The position numbers and the translations under genes were made by a program. From Actinoplanes xinjiangensis (lineage in GTDB: Bacteria > Actinomycetota > Actinomycetes > Mycobacteriales > Micromonosporaceae), in the NCBI RefSeq assembly GCF_003148685.1, contig NZ_QGGR01000004.1, forward strand, positions 1 to 64,000: a stretch of DNA of 64,000 nucleotides. The letters run 5' to 3'. Positions within the stretch are counted from its first letter, which is position 1; every line of letters begins with the position of its first letter. A model generated the notes under the pieces. The model was not told the DNA's origin. It worked only from the letters and a program-made list of their open reading frames with translations, and made no database searches. Below, piece by piece: positions 8,701-17,682 of this stretch.

Positions 8701-10124
8701 GAGGAAGCCGCACCGAACGACCGCGGGCTGGAGGAAGCCGCGCCGAACGACTCTCGTCCGGAAGGGGCGGCATCGAACGACTCTCGGCCGGAAGGGGCCG
8801 CGCCGAACGACTCTCGGCCGGAAGGGGCCGCGCCGAACGACTCTCGGCCGGAAGGGGCCGCATCGAACGACTCTCGGCCGGAAGGCGCTGCCTCGAAAGC
8901 ATCCGGGCCGACCGACGCTGCACGGGAGTCGACATCCGCACGGGAGTCGGCATCGGCAGGGGCTGGGCCGGACGAGGCGGAGGTTGGGCCGGACGAGGCG
9001 GAGGTTGGGCCGGACGAGGCCGCGGCGGCGGCGCGGGAATCGGCGGCGGCGCGGGACGTCGCCGTGCCGGACGGGGCGGAAGAGCCGGTGCCCAGATCCG
9101 GATCCGGGTCGAGGTCCGGGTACAGGTCGGGGGCGGCCGGGCCGGACGGGGACGGGGCGGAAGAGCCGGTGCCCAGGTCCGGGTCCGGGTCGAGGTCGGG
9201 GGTGGCCGTGCCGGCGGGCGCCGGGTCGGCGTCCGGGGAGCGCCAGGGCGGCTCCGGGTCCGGCCAGTCGGCGTCCGGGTCGAAGTCGGGGTCGGGGTCG
9301 GTCCGCGCGGCGGGTGCCGGCCGCACCGGCTCCTCGACGGGATCGGCGACGGGGATGCTCTCGGCCGCGTAGGTGGTGGTCTCCGGCTGGACCGGGCGGG
9401 CCCGGCGGGGCAGTGGGGACGGTTCCTCGTCGGTGCCGACGACGTGGCCCTCGACGATGGTGCCGGCGGCGGTCTCGCGGACCACGACGGGCGCGCCGGT
9501 ACGCCGGGCGTACGCGGTCGTGGTGCCGCGCGGACCGGACGACCCGCCGGGACCGTCGGGGTCGACCTCCCAGTCGTCGTCGCGGCCCTCCCAGGGCTCG
9601 TCGACGCTGCCGAACACCTCGTCGTCCAGGTCGTCCGGCTCGTTGCGGCCGGCCGGGGGCGGGGGCGGTGGCAGGTCGTCGCTCTCGCGCCGTGCGGGGG
9701 CGTCGCGCCAGCTGACCCGGACCCGGCGGGTGTCGTCGACGTCGACGGTGATGGGCACGGTGGCGCCGGGCAGTGGCCATTTCTCGACCGGGATGCGCGG
9801 CTCGCGGACCGTCGTCTCGAAGGTGCCGAGCCCGGGGGCGACCACGATCAGCTGGACGGTGGCGCGGCCGTAGGCGCCGGCGACCGGGGGCGGGGTGATC
9901 GACCGGACCTCGGCGGTGCCCGCCACCGTGGCGCGCCCGCCTCGCCGGGGCGCCGGCATGAACGCCACCGCGACGGCTATGGCCAGGACGGCCACCCCGA
10001 AGAACGCGACCGGTGAACTCGACATGCCGAGGCCGAGTGCGATCACGAAGGCCGCGATCGTGCCGATGATCCAGGCAACCAGCTTTCGCGCCGGGGCGAT
10101 GGGCCGGCCGGTCTGGTTCTTCAC
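5724..10124 (-). CDS. Giant membrane-anchored repeat protein with C-terminal glyoxalase/VOC domain
   Basis: About 1,466 residues from a GTG preceded by GGGAGG. Residues about 12-55 form two membrane helices. A small beta-rich region (about 60-130) follows, then some 1,200 residues dominated by Pro, Ala, Ser, Arg and Glu. The last about 125 residues are a complete glyoxalase-fold domain (GVGITVLVTDLGRSMEFYRD to the end; DPDNHNIAITQ). The middle contains several tandem repeat types: ten-residue SGRESFGAAP, eleven-residue PTPADNVRQAA, TDDR-TGTANPTSPA and seven-residue GPSQERP units. VOC domains bind metals, drugs or small thiol adducts, but no substrate can be named here. The gene interrupts the usual DUF4233-ndk order. 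An upstream in-frame extension antisense to ndk was rejected as start. Confidence 0.8.
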   Translation of the reverse strand: MKNQTGRPIAPARKLVAWIIGTIAAFVIALGLGMSSSPVAFFGVAVLAIAVAVAFMPAPRRGGRATVAGTAEVRSITPPPVAGAYGRATVQLIVVAPGLGTFETTVREPRIPVEKWPLPGATVPITVDVDDTRRVRVSWRDAPARRESDDLPPPPPPAGRNEPDDLDDEVFGSVDEPWEGRDDDWEVDPDGPGGSSGPRGTTTAYARRTGAPVVVRETAAGTIVEGHVVGTDEEPSPLPRRARPVQPETTTYAAESIPVADPVEEPVRPAPAARTDPDPDFDPDADWPDPEPPWRSPDADPAPAGTATPDLDPDPDLGTGSSAPSPSGPAAPDLYPDLDPDPDLGTGSSAPSGTATSRAAADSRAAAAASSGPTSASSGPTSASSGPAPADADSRADVDSRAASVGPDAFEAAPSGRESFDAAPSGRESFGAAPSGRESFGAAPSGRESFDAAPSGRESFGAASSSPRSFGAASSSPRSFGAAEPETAARTTAAFVTSPQGDAPPSTGPGPASGSWPASGSASGRPPGSRPSPRPRGASATATAERDTPSGTAEASPTATTTTATQTSGQVPPAQRTSTESRPDPAIDIDLDLDGPPTSPVSPIPAQSTHGRIRSTGRESTEHTSRSGPTTAGIPTQDAPEGPVTGSAGTATDVRPEPDTRSGDSTTSAARATGYTDDRITGTANPTSPAPRTTAFTDDRTTGTANPTSPAAHTTGYTDDRPRRPVDPVSPAGRRTGSAEPVSPAGRSADPISPAGRTTGPIDPVSPAGRSSRAGAREPGLTPPPPPTARRADAPTPPPPPAARPGHAAPPPPAPSRSARPGTGTHEQNAWARPPESPASSTPEARPTPSPRSPASADERWAAPNRPVSPAPEPGSEPAETGRRQPAPTPADNVRQAAPTPADNVRQAAPTPADNLRQPAPTPADNVRQAGPAPADNVRQQADPPPTSTAQAQSGPAPTETAQTRSGPATADALRQQPGSTPAGSAWVQPSPARSEPARPEPTRPTPVQSAPDDEDRWAPAHGSAARQAASTVPPDVETRPLGSRTRFFAQPGEETESFETEDAEQARSQSAPSAPPRPEPTPSYAASTPSPVAPPPTAPEPDRPFPSAPPPTPRPAPRPGIDQIDIPLDNFPLRGHTVPIDADPTPPPEDEPQAAAARAEGIMARPAEEIPRPSALRDGILGVAVGRAAVSPDAFPTSHLDDIPAPGRGQERPGAGTQQPSTHQERAGTEGEQSGTSQDQPSPIHGRPSAGQEQPGAGQEQPRPIHGQRNAGQEQPGPSQERPGPSQERPGTRQGQPSAGQERGAEGGEQRRSGPWGDFSGRPDEHAGDVITGYPSARPATAGSIHGVGITVLVTDLGRSMEFYRDILGFHEIDNGDGSAVLASGDTRLVLRTVHNLTAEAGRLIYLNLEVGDIEAVHAELREKGVKFVHSPRPVNRGDKLELWSATFRDPDNHNIAITQWRAIL
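6230..6430 (-). repeat. Heptapeptide-coding tandem repeats in the VOC fusion gene
   Basis: Degenerate 21-bp units encode GPSQERP/AGQEQPG-type heptapeptides just before the VOC domain. The units differ at several positions but keep frame. Confidence 0.75.
7300..7485 (-). repeat. 33-bp tandem repeats encoding PTPADNVRQAA
   Basis: Five to six nearly identical 33-bp units, with TGCCGAACGTTGTC recurring at regular spacing, encode an 11-residue repeat. The near identity of adjacent units suggests recent slippage or unequal exchange. Confidence 0.85.
7830..8125 (-). repeat. Repeats encoding TDDR-TGTANPTSPA and DPVSPAGR units
   Basis: Related units of about 54 bp and shorter 18-27 bp units encode TGYTDDR, NPTSPA and VSPAGR motifs. 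They are more diverged than the neighbouring repeat blocks. Confidence 0.7.
8688..8890 (-). repeat. 30-bp tandem repeats encoding SGRESFGAAP
   Basis: About seven 30-bp units (GAACGACTCTCGGCCGGAAG recurring) encode a decapeptide repeat. Some units are identical, which points to recent expansion. Confidence 0.88.
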
Positions 10125-10268
10125 TGTGGACCTCCCGGTAGTTCCCGTCAGGTTATGACCCGGCGGCGCCTCCGCGAAAGTGCGGCAGTCCGGACATCGC
10201 CGCTCGCCTGGTTCCCGGTACCGATAGGCTGAACCTCCGCGTGTCTGCCCTTGTAACGGAGGAACTGC

Positions 10269-10685
10269 GTGTCCAGCACCACCGAGCGTTCGCTCGTCCT
10301 GATCAAGCCGGACGCGGTGCGCCGCGGTCTGCTCGGCGAGATTCTGTCCCGTTTCGAGCGTAAGGGCCTGGTCGTCGAGGCGCTGGAGTTGCGCACGATG
10401 GACGCGTCGCTGGCCGACGCCCACTACGCCGAGCATGTGGACAAGCCGTTCTACCCGCCGTTGAAGGACTTCATGACGAGTGGCCCGCTGGCCGCGCTGG
10501 TCCTCACCGGTGACTCGGTGGTCGAGGTGGTGCGCGCGATGATCGGCGCGACCGACGGCCGCAAGGCGGCCGCCGGCACGATCCGTGGGGACCTGGCGCT
10601 CTCCAACCGGGAGAACCTGGTGCACGCCTCCGACTCGCCGGAGAGCGCCGAGCGTGAGCTGGCCCTCTGGTTCCCCAAGCTCTGA
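10269..10685 (+). CDS. ndk: Nucleoside diphosphate kinase
   Basis: 138 residues, full length. It transfers the gamma phosphate of ATP to nucleoside diphosphates through a phospho-histidine. The start [14 protein letters not shown] and the following helix are diagnostic, and the family continues with [12 protein letters not shown] and the nucleotide-binding [15 protein letters not shown] segment. The catalytic histidine is in the [10 protein letters not shown] segment near residue 120. The GTG start has a good ribosome site (GGAGG, spacing about 6). It is the expected downstream member of the folC-DUF4233-ndk neighbourhood, but here the large VOC gene is in between on the other strand. Confidence 0.97.
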   Translation: MSSTTERSLVLIKPDAVRRGLLGEILSRFERKGLVVEALELRTMDASLADAHYAEHVDKPFYPPLKDFMTSGPLAALVLTGDSVVEVVRAMIGATDGRKAAAGTIRGDLALSNRENLVHASDSPESAERELALWFPKL

Positions 10686-10700
10686 TCCGGAGGGTCAGAG
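10680..10700. terminator. Small inverted repeat between converging ndk and ABC permease genes
   Basis: CTCTGA and TCAGAG flank a nine-base loop that spans both stop regions of the converging genes, which are nine bases apart. The stem is short, so a terminator role is only a suggestion. Confidence 0.3.
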
Positions 10701-11480
10701 TGTGTCGAGGCTGGCCCGCCGGCGGGACTCGGCTTCGAAGAACTTGAGCAGCAGCGCGGCCACCACCGCGTAGGCGGCGGCGACCAGCAACTCCTGCCCG
10801 ATCGCGGGCGCGGCCGCATCGAGGCCGCGCCCCGCGGCGAGCATCCGGGCCGCTTCGGCCGCATGGGTGACCGGCAGGCCCTGCCCGACGACGACCATCC
10901 ACTGCGGCAGGTTGCCGGGCGGCACGTTCACCCCGGTGAGCAGCAGGAGCACCGCCACCGCCACGTTCGAGATCACGAAGACGTCGCGGAACCGCAGCCC
11001 CAGCGCGCCCAGCGTGAGTCCGAAGAAGCCGCAGGCCAGGGAGCCGGCCGCCATCGCCAGGGCCAGGCCGGGCAGGGCGCTGAGCGGGATGCTCAGGCCC
11101 AGCATCAGCGACGCCACGGTCAGGGTGAAGACCGAGATCAAGAGCCCGTTCCCGGCGTACGGCAGAACGCGCCCCCAGAAGATGGCGGTGCGGCTGCGGG
11201 GCGACAGCAGCACGTGCCCCAGAGTGCCGAAACGGCGTTCGTTGGCGACCGCCATCGTCCCGCCGAACACGCACGCCAGCGAGGCGGTCAGGACGGCGTT
11301 GCCGACGAGGAAGAACTGGTCGTCGCCGACGCGCAGCTGCCGTCCCAGGTAGGCGAAGAAGAGCAGCTGGAACAGCGGCCCGATGAACAGGGTGCCGATG
11401 AAGAGCGCCGGGCGGGTCCAGTTGAACAGGGCTCGGTAGGCGATCATGCCGCCCACCGTCACCAGTCGCAGCCCGCTCAT
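10695..11480 (-). CDS. ABC-2 type transporter permease (second subunit)
   Basis: 261 residues with about six hydrophobic helices and the ABC-2 layout: an N-terminal cytoplasmic start, membrane helices from about residue 22, and ANERRFGTLGHVLLSPRSR before the third helix, typical of DrrB/NodJ-like permeases. It should form the export channel with the permease at 11477-12247 and the ATPase at 12244-13221. Its ATG overlaps the stop of the upstream permease by four bases (ATGA), so the two are coupled. The substrate is unknown. The longer in-frame opening upstream lies within the other permease gene and is not used. Confidence 0.88.
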   Translation of the reverse strand: MSGLRLVTVGGMIAYRALFNWTRPALFIGTLFIGPLFQLLFFAYLGRQLRVGDDQFFLVGNAVLTASLACVFGGTMAVANERRFGTLGHVLLSPRSRTAIFWGRVLPYAGNGLLISVFTLTVASLMLGLSIPLSALPGLALAMAAGSLACGFFGLTLGALGLRFRDVFVISNVAVAVLLLLTGVNVPPGNLPQWMVVVGQGLPVTHAAEAARMLAAGRGLDAAAPAIGQELLVAAAYAVVAALLLKFFEAESRRRASLDTL

Positions 11481-12247
11481 GCCAGTGCCAGGGTCGCCGT
11501 GGCGCGGGCACGCCGTTCGACCACGGTGAGGGCGGCGGCGCCGAGGGCCAGGCAGATGCCGCTGATCGCCAGGCACATCGCGACCGACGGCCAGACCGGG
11601 CCGCCGGTGGTCGCCTCGTGCAGGGCGCGGGCGCCCCAGGTGGTCGGCAGCACCGCGGCGATCGGGCCGGTCCAGGTGGGCAGCACGGTCAGCGGTACGA
11701 GCATGCCGGAGACCAGCCACACCGGGTATTCGAGGACGTTGGCCAGCGCGTTGGCGTTGCGCATCAGCACGAAGGTGGACGCCAGCAGCAGCCCGAACAT
11801 GCCGAGCGCGACGATGCAGACGACCGCGGCGATCGGGAAGGCGACGGGGTGCGCGAAGTCGAGCCGGATACCGAACAGCAGCCGTCCCCAGATCAGGGTG
11901 GCCAGCAGTGAGTAGGTGCCGGTGATCCCGGTGGCGATGGTCAGCGGGAGGATCACCACGACCGGCCGCCGGGGAGCCATCATGATCATTTCGAGGGTGC
12001 CCTGCCAGCGCTGGTTCTGGATGGCGCCGCCGGAGCCGAAGAGGACCGACGACCACACTCCCATCAGGCCGGCACCGACCGCGGCCTGCAGCAGCCGGTC
12101 CTGCTCGCCGCCGGAGCGGAACAGGTAGACCGCGAGGACGGCCTGCACCACCGGCACGACCAGCGAGATGGCGATCTCGAACGGCGACCGGCTGAGGTGC
12201 TTGGCGTGCATCAGCGTGCCGACGAGCAGCATGCGCAGCGTTCTCAT
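11477..12247 (-). CDS. ABC-2 type transporter permease (first subunit)
   Basis: 256 residues, six predicted membrane helices, with IQNQRWQGTLEMIMMAPRRP matching the conserved cytoplasmic loop of ABC-2 permeases. The start ATG lies inside the end of the ATPase gene (four-base overlap) and its stop overlaps the next permease, so the three genes form one tightly coupled operon. Two different permeases with one ATPase suggest a heterodimeric exporter, probably for a drug or lipid-like compound. That is inference from the family. Confidence 0.88.
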   Translation of the reverse strand: MRTLRMLLVGTLMHAKHLSRSPFEIAISLVVPVVQAVLAVYLFRSGGEQDRLLQAAVGAGLMGVWSSVLFGSGGAIQNQRWQGTLEMIMMAPRRPVVVILPLTIATGITGTYSLLATLIWGRLLFGIRLDFAHPVAFPIAAVVCIVALGMFGLLLASTFVLMRNANALANVLEYPVWLVSGMLVPLTVLPTWTGPIAAVLPTTWGARALHEATTGGPVWPSVAMCLAISGICLALGAAALTVVERRARATATLALA

Positions 12248-13221
12248 GAGGCGTTCACGATCGTCACGTACGCGTCCTCCAGGGTCGGTTCCCGGCTGTC
12301 CACCCGGCCCAGCCGGATCCCGGCCAGCTCCCGCAGCACGTCGCTCTGCACGTCCACGTGCGCGTCCGACTGCACGGTCAGCACCTGGAGCGTGCCGCGG
12401 GTCTCCACCGCCGTCTCCCGTACGCCCGGCAGGTCCCGCAGCGCGGCCAGGGCGGTGTCGGGCACCCCGTACGCCTCCACCTCGACGACCCGCCGCCCGT
12501 CGGCCCGGCTCCGCAGTTCCGACGGTGTGCCGAGGGCCTGGATCCGGCCGTCGGCGATCACCGCGATCCGGTCGCAGAGTTCGTCGGCCTCGGCCATGTA
12601 GTGCGTGGTGAGCAGGACCGTGGTGCCGGTGGCGGCCAGGTTTGCCACGGTCTGGCGCAGCTCGCGGGCGGCGACCGGGTCGACGCCGATCGACGGCTCG
12701 TCGAGGAACAGCACCTCCGGCGCGTGCAGCAGCCCACGGGCGATGTGCAGGCGCTGCCGCATGCCCCGGGAGTAGCCCTCGACCCGGTCCTGTTCACGGC
12801 CGGCGAGCCGGACCAGGTCGAGCAGTTCGGCGATGCGGCGTCTCTGGTCGCGCGCGGGTACCCCGTAGAGCTCGGCGAAGTAACGCAGGTTGTCCAGCGC
12901 GGAGAGACGGTCGTAGAGGCCGCGGTCGCCGCCGAACACGTACCCGATCCGTCGCCGTACCTCCCGGGTCTGCTTCTCCACGTCGAAGCCGCAGATCCGG
13001 GCCGTGCCGCCGGTCGGGATGAGCAGGGTGTTGAGCATCTTGATGGTGGTGGTCTTGCCGGCGCCGTTCGGTCCGAGCAGGCCGAACAGCTCGCCGCGCC
13101 GGACCGTGAAGTCGACGCCGCGGACCGCGTCGACCGTGGTGAGGCGTGGCCGGAGCCAGCCGGTCCGGGATCGGTAGGAGCGGCGCAGACCGTCCGCCTC
13201 GATGGCGTAGTCGCTTTCCAT
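12244..13221 (-). CDS. ABC transporter ATP-binding protein
   Basis: 325 residues. Walker A GLLGPNGAGKTTTIKML is near residue 47, the signature YSRGMRQRL near 148, and Walker B VLFLDEPSIGVD follows, then a switch histidine in LLTTHYM. A C-terminal extension (about 225-325) resembles the DrrA-type regulatory domain and ends in PTLEDAYVTIVNAS, typical of drug-efflux ATPases. It drives the two permeases encoded downstream. The start ATG lacks a clear ribosome site. It lies 30 bases after the upstream regulator gene, so it may be read by coupling. Confidence 0.92.
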   Translation of the reverse strand: MESDYAIEADGLRRSYRSRTGWLRPRLTTVDAVRGVDFTVRRGELFGLLGPNGAGKTTTIKMLNTLLIPTGGTARICGFDVEKQTREVRRRIGYVFGGDRGLYDRLSALDNLRYFAELYGVPARDQRRRIAELLDLVRLAGREQDRVEGYSRGMRQRLHIARGLLHAPEVLFLDEPSIGVDPVAARELRQTVANLAATGTTVLLTTHYMAEADELCDRIAVIADGRIQALGTPSELRSRADGRRVVEVEAYGVPDTALAALRDLPGVRETAVETRGTLQVLTVQSDAHVDVQSDVLRELAGIRLGRVDSREPTLEDAYVTIVNAS

Positions 13222-13250
13222 AAGGGGAAAGCTAGGCAACCCCGCCGATG

Positions 13251-14249
13251 TCAGGAAACGAATTCGGCGCGGGCCGAATCCTCGCCGAGCAGTTTCACCA
13301 GGGCGAGACCGGCCGGTTCCAGGCCGTAGAGGACGCGTCGCCCGACCCGCCGCCGGTGCACCACCCCGGCCGCCTGCAGCCCGCCCAGGTGCTCGGAGAC
13401 GGTGCTCATCGCCAGGCCCAGGGTGGCGGCCAGCCCGGTGGTGGTCGACGGCGTGGTCAGGGCACGGAGCACGGCGGCCCGGCCGCGGCCGATCAGCAGC
13501 GCCAGCCGGTCGTCCGGCGCCGGGGCCGGGTTGTCGGCCAGCACCGCCGAGCCGCGGGCCTGGTAGGTCACCATCTGCGTCTCGCGGTCGTCGGTGGAAC
13601 AGAGCAGACCGCCGCGCGAGAAGATCAGCGGCACCAGCAGGATCCGGCTGTCGGTCACCGTGAAACCCTGGTCCAGGCGCTTGATCAGGGTGAGGACGGG
13701 CCGCTCCCAGATGATCCGCTCGTGCAGGTGGGAGAGCAGCGCGTCCGGGCCGTCGGCGGCGAGCGCCCGGGCCCGGAGCAGCACCTCCTCGTCCAGTGCG
13801 GCCCGCATGGCCGGCCAGTGCGGTGCCAGCGCGGCGTCCCACCAGGTGGCGAGGCCGTCGGCGAGGCGGTCCAGCGCGGTTTCCGGGTCGTCCCGGAACG
13901 GGCGCAGGAGGGCCGGCAGCGAGCCGTCCGGGTAGTGGATCCCGAGCTGGGCGTCGACGACCCCGGCCGGAGTGCGGCGCAGCAGTTCCAGCTGGTCCTC
14001 CATCGTCGGCGCCGGGGTGAGCGGCATCGGCGCGAGGAAGTCGGGCATCCGTTTGGGCAGCTGGAGGTGGAGCCGGGCCGGCTCGGGAACCGGGATGTCC
14101 CGGACCCGCCGGACCCAGTCGGTGAACGGCCACGACAGGTGGGCGGGGTCACGGCCCACCAGCCAGAGGCTGCTCACCGTCTCGAGCAGCGGGCTGATCG
14201 CGATGCGGGTGCGCGACAGCGTCGGCTCGTCGAGCTCGATCCGGATCAC
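13251..14249 (-). CDS. DUF5937 / ArsR-type transcriptional regulator
   Basis: 332 residues. The N-terminal about 240 match the DUF5937 architecture (MIRIELDEPTLSRTRIAISP, later LLVPLIFSRGG). Residues about 255-320 form a winged helix of ArsR type (TTGLAATLGLAMSTVSEHLGGLQAAGVVHRRRVGRRVLY). It is first in the operon with the ABC exporter, 29 bases upstream of the ATPase start, so it most likely controls that exporter. The inducer is unknown. The gene is divergent from ileS, and the two promoters share about 65 bases before the T-box leader. Confidence 0.85.
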   Translation of the reverse strand: MIRIELDEPTLSRTRIAISPLLETVSSLWLVGRDPAHLSWPFTDWVRRVRDIPVPEPARLHLQLPKRMPDFLAPMPLTPAPTMEDQLELLRRTPAGVVDAQLGIHYPDGSLPALLRPFRDDPETALDRLADGLATWWDAALAPHWPAMRAALDEEVLLRARALAADGPDALLSHLHERIIWERPVLTLIKRLDQGFTVTDSRILLVPLIFSRGGLLCSTDDRETQMVTYQARGSAVLADNPAPAPDDRLALLIGRGRAAVLRALTTPSTTTGLAATLGLAMSTVSEHLGGLQAAGVVHRRRVGRRVLYGLEPAGLALVKLLGEDSARAEFVS

Positions 14250-14305
14250 GGCTGCAGTGTAGGCGCGCGGTGGTAATGCGGATGAGGGAATCGGGGCGGG
14301 GCCGG

Positions 14306-14311
14306 TATCGT
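14306..14311 (+). promoter_or_regulatory. Possible -10 element of the ileS transcript
   Basis: TATCGT lies 8-10 bases before the start of the T-box leader. No clear -35 can be seen at the expected distance, so this is a weak call. Confidence 0.35.
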
Positions 14312-14317
14312 TGTCCG

Positions 14318-14524
14318 CACGCAGGCTTTGAACCGGCCATCACCGGGGAGCCTCCGGAAGAAAAGATCCACGGATCCCAGTAGAACCGGGCGGACACCGG
14401 ACCGCGCAGGTCATCCGGCGAATGAGCGGGCGGGTCTCCACGAACCGTCAAGCGAGGTGGTACCGCGGGTCTTCGTCGAAGGCTCGTCCTCGCAGTCACG
14501 TCATGTGAACTGCTTGAGGGGAAC
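14318..14524 (+). ncRNA. T-box leader of ileS (actinobacterial, translational type)
   Basis: The leader contains the T-box core GAGGTGGTACCGCGGG at 14454-14469, which pairs with the free NCCA end of uncharged tRNA. Near the 5' end, GAACCGGCCATCACCGGGG (from 14330) forms a very short Stem I that presents ATC at 14339-14341 as the isoleucine specifier codon. There is no U-run. The region instead ends at the GAGGGG ribosome site of ileS at 14516-14521. This fits the translational T-boxes with ultrashort Stem I known for actinobacterial ileS: uncharged tRNA-Ile frees the ribosome site. The base-pairing details are inferred. Confidence 0.9.
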
Positions 14525-14530
14525 ACCAGA

Positions 14531-17500
14531 ATGGCCTACCCGAAACACACCGACGCCACCGGCGTTCCGGCGAGCCCGGACCTGCCGGCGGTCGAACGTG
14601 CCGTCCTCGAACACTGGGCGGCCGACAAGACCTTCGAGGCGTCCGTCGATCAGCGGCCGGCCGGCGAGAACGGGTCCAACGAGTACGTCTTCTACGACGG
14701 CCCGCCGTTCGCCAACGGCCTCCCGCACTACGGGCACCTCTTCACCGGCTACGTGAAGGACCTGGTCCCGCGCTACCAGACGATGCGCGGCAGGCGTGTC
14801 GAGCGGCGCTTCGGCTGGGACACCCACGGCCTGCCCGCCGAGGTGGAGGCCGAGAAGCAGCTCGGCATCACCTCCAAGGCGCAGATCGTCGACCTGGGCA
14901 TCGACAAGTTCAACGAGGCCTGCCGCACCTCCGTGCTGGCCTACACCAAGGACTGGGAGCGTTATGTGACGCGCCAGGCCCGGTGGGTGGACTTCGCCGA
15001 CGACTACAAGACCCTCGACCCGGAGTACATGGAGTCGGTCATGTGGGCGTTCAAGACGCTCCACGAGAAGGGCCTGGTCTACGAGGGCTTCCGGGTGCTG
15101 GCGTACTGCTTCCGCTGTGAGACGCCGCTGTCGAACACCGAGACCCGGATGGACGACGTCTACCGGGACCGCACCGACCCCGCGCTGACGGTGAAGTTCC
15201 GCCTGTCGGCGGGTTCAGGGCCGGAGGCGCTCAAAGAGGGTGCGGACATCGCGGTGTGGACGACCACGCCGTGGACGCTGCCGTCGAACCTGGCGCTCGC
15301 GGTCGGCCCGGACATCGAGTACGCGGTGCTCGAGAAGGACGGGCGGAAGCTTCTGCTGGGCGCGGCGCGCGTCGGCGCGTACGCCAAGGAGCTCGAAGGT
15401 TTCGAGCAGACCGGGACCGTGCTGGGCCGGGACCTGGTCGGTCGCCGGTACACGCCGCTGTTCGACTACCTGGTGGAGCAGGGCGGGCCGAACGCCTTCC
15501 AGGTGCTCGGCGCGGACTTCGTCACCACCGAGGACGGCACCGGTGTCGTCCACATGGCCCCGGCCTTCGGTGAGGAGGACCAGAACGCCTGTAACGCGGC
15601 CGGCATCCCGACCGTGGTCACCGTCGACGACCACACCCGGTTCACCTCGCTGGTCCCGGACTACCAGGGGCTGCAGGTCTTCGACGCCAACAAGCCGGTG
15701 ATCGCCACGCTGAAGGAGCGCGGCGTGGTGCTGCGCCACGACGGGTACACGCACTCGTACCCGCACTGCTGGCGCTGTGACACCCCGCTCGTCTACAAGG
15801 CGGTGTCGTCCTGGTTCGTCGCGGTGTCGACGTTCCGGGACCGGATGGTCGAGCTGAACCAGGAGATCAACTGGACGCCCAACCACATCAAGGACGGCTC
15901 GTTCGGCAAGTGGCTGGCCAACGCCCGCGACTGGTCGATCTCCCGCAACCGTTTCTGGGGCTCGCCGATCCCGGTGTGGAAGTCCGACGACCCGCAGTAC
16001 CCGCGCGTCGACGTCTACGGCTCCTTCGAGGACATGGAGCGCGACTTCGGGGTCAAGGTCACCGATCTGCACCGGCCGTACGTCGACGAGCTGACCCGGC
16101 CCAACCCGGACGACCCGACCGGGAAGTCGGTCATGCGCCGCGTCCCCGAGGTGCTGGACTGCTGGTTCGAGTCCGGGTCGATGCCGTTCGCCCAGGTGCA
16201 CTACCCGTTCGAGAACAAGGACTGGTTCGAGCACCACTACCCGGGCGACTTCATCGTCGAGTACATCGGGCAGACCCGCGGCTGGTTCTACACCATGCAC
16301 GTGCTGGCCACGGCGCTGTTCGACCGGCCCGCGTTCCGGAACTGCCTGAGCCACGGCATCCTGCTGGGCGAGGACGGCCGGAAGATGTCCAAGTCGCTGC
16401 GGAACTATCCGGACGTGTACCGGGTGTTCGACACGTACGGCTCGGACGCCATGCGGTGGATGCTGATGTCGTCGCCGGTGCTGCGGGGTGGCGACATGCC
16501 GGTCACCGAGCCCGCCATCCGCGACTCGGTGCGCCAGGTCCTGCTGCCGCTCTGGAACGTCTGGTACTTCTTCAGCCTCTACGCCAACGCCTCCGGCCAT
16601 GAGGCGCGGCTCCGGACGGATTCCCAGCACCTGCTCGACCGGTACGTGCTGGCGAAGACGCGGGAACTCGTGGAGGACGTCCAGCGGCAGATGGACGACT
16701 ACGACATCTCGGGTGCGGCCGTCTCCATCAGGTCCTACCTCGACGCGCTGACCAACTGGTACGTGCGTCGATCCCGGGACCGGTTCTGGGAGGGCGACGA
16801 GGACGCCTTCGACACCCTCGCCACCGTGCTGGAGACGGTCACCCGGGTGGTGGCGCCGCTCGCGCCACTGACCGCCGAGGAGATCTGGCGTGGCCTCACC
16901 GGCGGCCGTTCGGTGCACCTGACCGACTGGCCCTCGGCGGACGCGTTCCCGGCCGACCACGAGCTGGTCGCGTCGATGGACGCGATCCGGGACGTCGCCT
17001 CGGCGGCCCTGTCGCTGCGCAAGGCCAAGGGCCTCCGGGTCCGGCTGCCGCTGGCGTCCGCAACCGTCGCCACCCCGCAGGGCGCGGCTCTGGCCGGGCT
17101 CGGGGACCTGCTCAAGGACGAGGTGAACGTCAAGGACGTGGTCTTCACCGACGACGTCGCGGCGTACTGCCAGCAGGTCCTCACGGTCGTCCCGCGGGCG
17201 CTCGGCCCCCGGGTCGGCAAGCAGGTCCAGCAGGTGATCAAGGCGGTCAAGGCCGGCGAGTGGCAGCTCGTCGACGGCGCCCCGGTCGCGGCCGGCATCA
17301 CCCTGGCCGAGGGGGAGTACGAGCTGAAGCTGGTCGCCGCCGACGTGGAGAACTCCGCGCCGCTGCCGGCCGGTGGCGGCGTCGTGGTCCTCGACACGGT
17401 CGTCACCGACGAGCTGGCCACCGAGGGCCTGGCCCGCGACGTGATCCGCGTCGTGCAGCAGGCCCGCCGCGACGCCGACCTGGACGTCAGCGACCGCATC

Positions 17501-17671
17501 ACCCTCGTGCTGTCGGCCTCGCCGGCGGTCCGGGCAGCGGTCGAGACGTTCCGGGACTTCATCGCCGGTGAGACGCTCGCCACGGCACTGGAGTTCGCCG
17601 AGCTGACCGGCGGCTTCGCCGGCGAGGTCGGCGACGGCGAGCAGGTCACCGTGACGGTCACCGTAGTGTGA
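14531..17671 (+). CDS. ileS: Isoleucyl-tRNA synthetase
   Basis: 1,046 residues, longer than the about 930 of E. coli IleRS and matching the eukaryote-like second class (IleRS2) common in actinobacteria. It charges tRNA-Ile and edits valine. Motifs are [14 protein letters not shown] near residue 57 (HIGH equivalent HYGH), the CP1 editing domain, [19 protein letters not shown], and RKMSKSLRN near 617. An anticodon-binding domain and a long C-terminal extension follow. IleRS2 enzymes are often insensitive to mupirocin, which is family knowledge and not seen here. Expression is controlled by the T-box leader. Confidence 0.97.
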   Translation: MAYPKHTDATGVPASPDLPAVERAVLEHWAADKTFEASVDQRPAGENGSNEYVFYDGPPFANGLPHYGHLFTGYVKDLVPRYQTMRGRRVERRFGWDTHGLPAEVEAEKQLGITSKAQIVDLGIDKFNEACRTSVLAYTKDWERYVTRQARWVDFADDYKTLDPEYMESVMWAFKTLHEKGLVYEGFRVLAYCFRCETPLSNTETRMDDVYRDRTDPALTVKFRLSAGSGPEALKEGADIAVWTTTPWTLPSNLALAVGPDIEYAVLEKDGRKLLLGAARVGAYAKELEGFEQTGTVLGRDLVGRRYTPLFDYLVEQGGPNAFQVLGADFVTTEDGTGVVHMAPAFGEEDQNACNAAGIPTVVTVDDHTRFTSLVPDYQGLQVFDANKPVIATLKERGVVLRHDGYTHSYPHCWRCDTPLVYKAVSSWFVAVSTFRDRMVELNQEINWTPNHIKDGSFGKWLANARDWSISRNRFWGSPIPVWKSDDPQYPRVDVYGSFEDMERDFGVKVTDLHRPYVDELTRPNPDDPTGKSVMRRVPEVLDCWFESGSMPFAQVHYPFENKDWFEHHYPGDFIVEYIGQTRGWFYTMHVLATALFDRPAFRNCLSHGILLGEDGRKMSKSLRNYPDVYRVFDTYGSDAMRWMLMSSPVLRGGDMPVTEPAIRDSVRQVLLPLWNVWYFFSLYANASGHEARLRTDSQHLLDRYVLAKTRELVEDVQRQMDDYDISGAAVSIRSYLDALTNWYVRRSRDRFWEGDEDAFDTLATVLETVTRVVAPLAPLTAEEIWRGLTGGRSVHLTDWPSADAFPADHELVASMDAIRDVASAALSLRKAKGLRVRLPLASATVATPQGAALAGLGDLLKDEVNVKDVVFTDDVAAYCQQVLTVVPRALGPRVGKQVQQVIKAVKAGEWQLVDGAPVAAGITLAEGEYELKLVAADVENSAPLPAGGGVVVLDTVVTDELATEGLARDVIRVVQQARRDADLDVSDRITLVLSASPAVRAAVETFRDFIAGETLATALEFAELTGGFAGEVGDGEQVTVTVTVV

Positions 17672-17682
17672 TTCAGCCGATT

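Noticed and set aside
6131..9780. Other long open frames through the VOC repeat region on both strands
   Set aside because: Tandem repeats with lengths divisible by three keep all frames open; only the frame with membrane helices and VOC domain makes sense.
10125..10625. N-terminal extension of the VOC fusion protein
   Set aside because: It would be wholly antisense to ndk; the GTG at 10124 has a ribosome site and begins a normal membrane segment.
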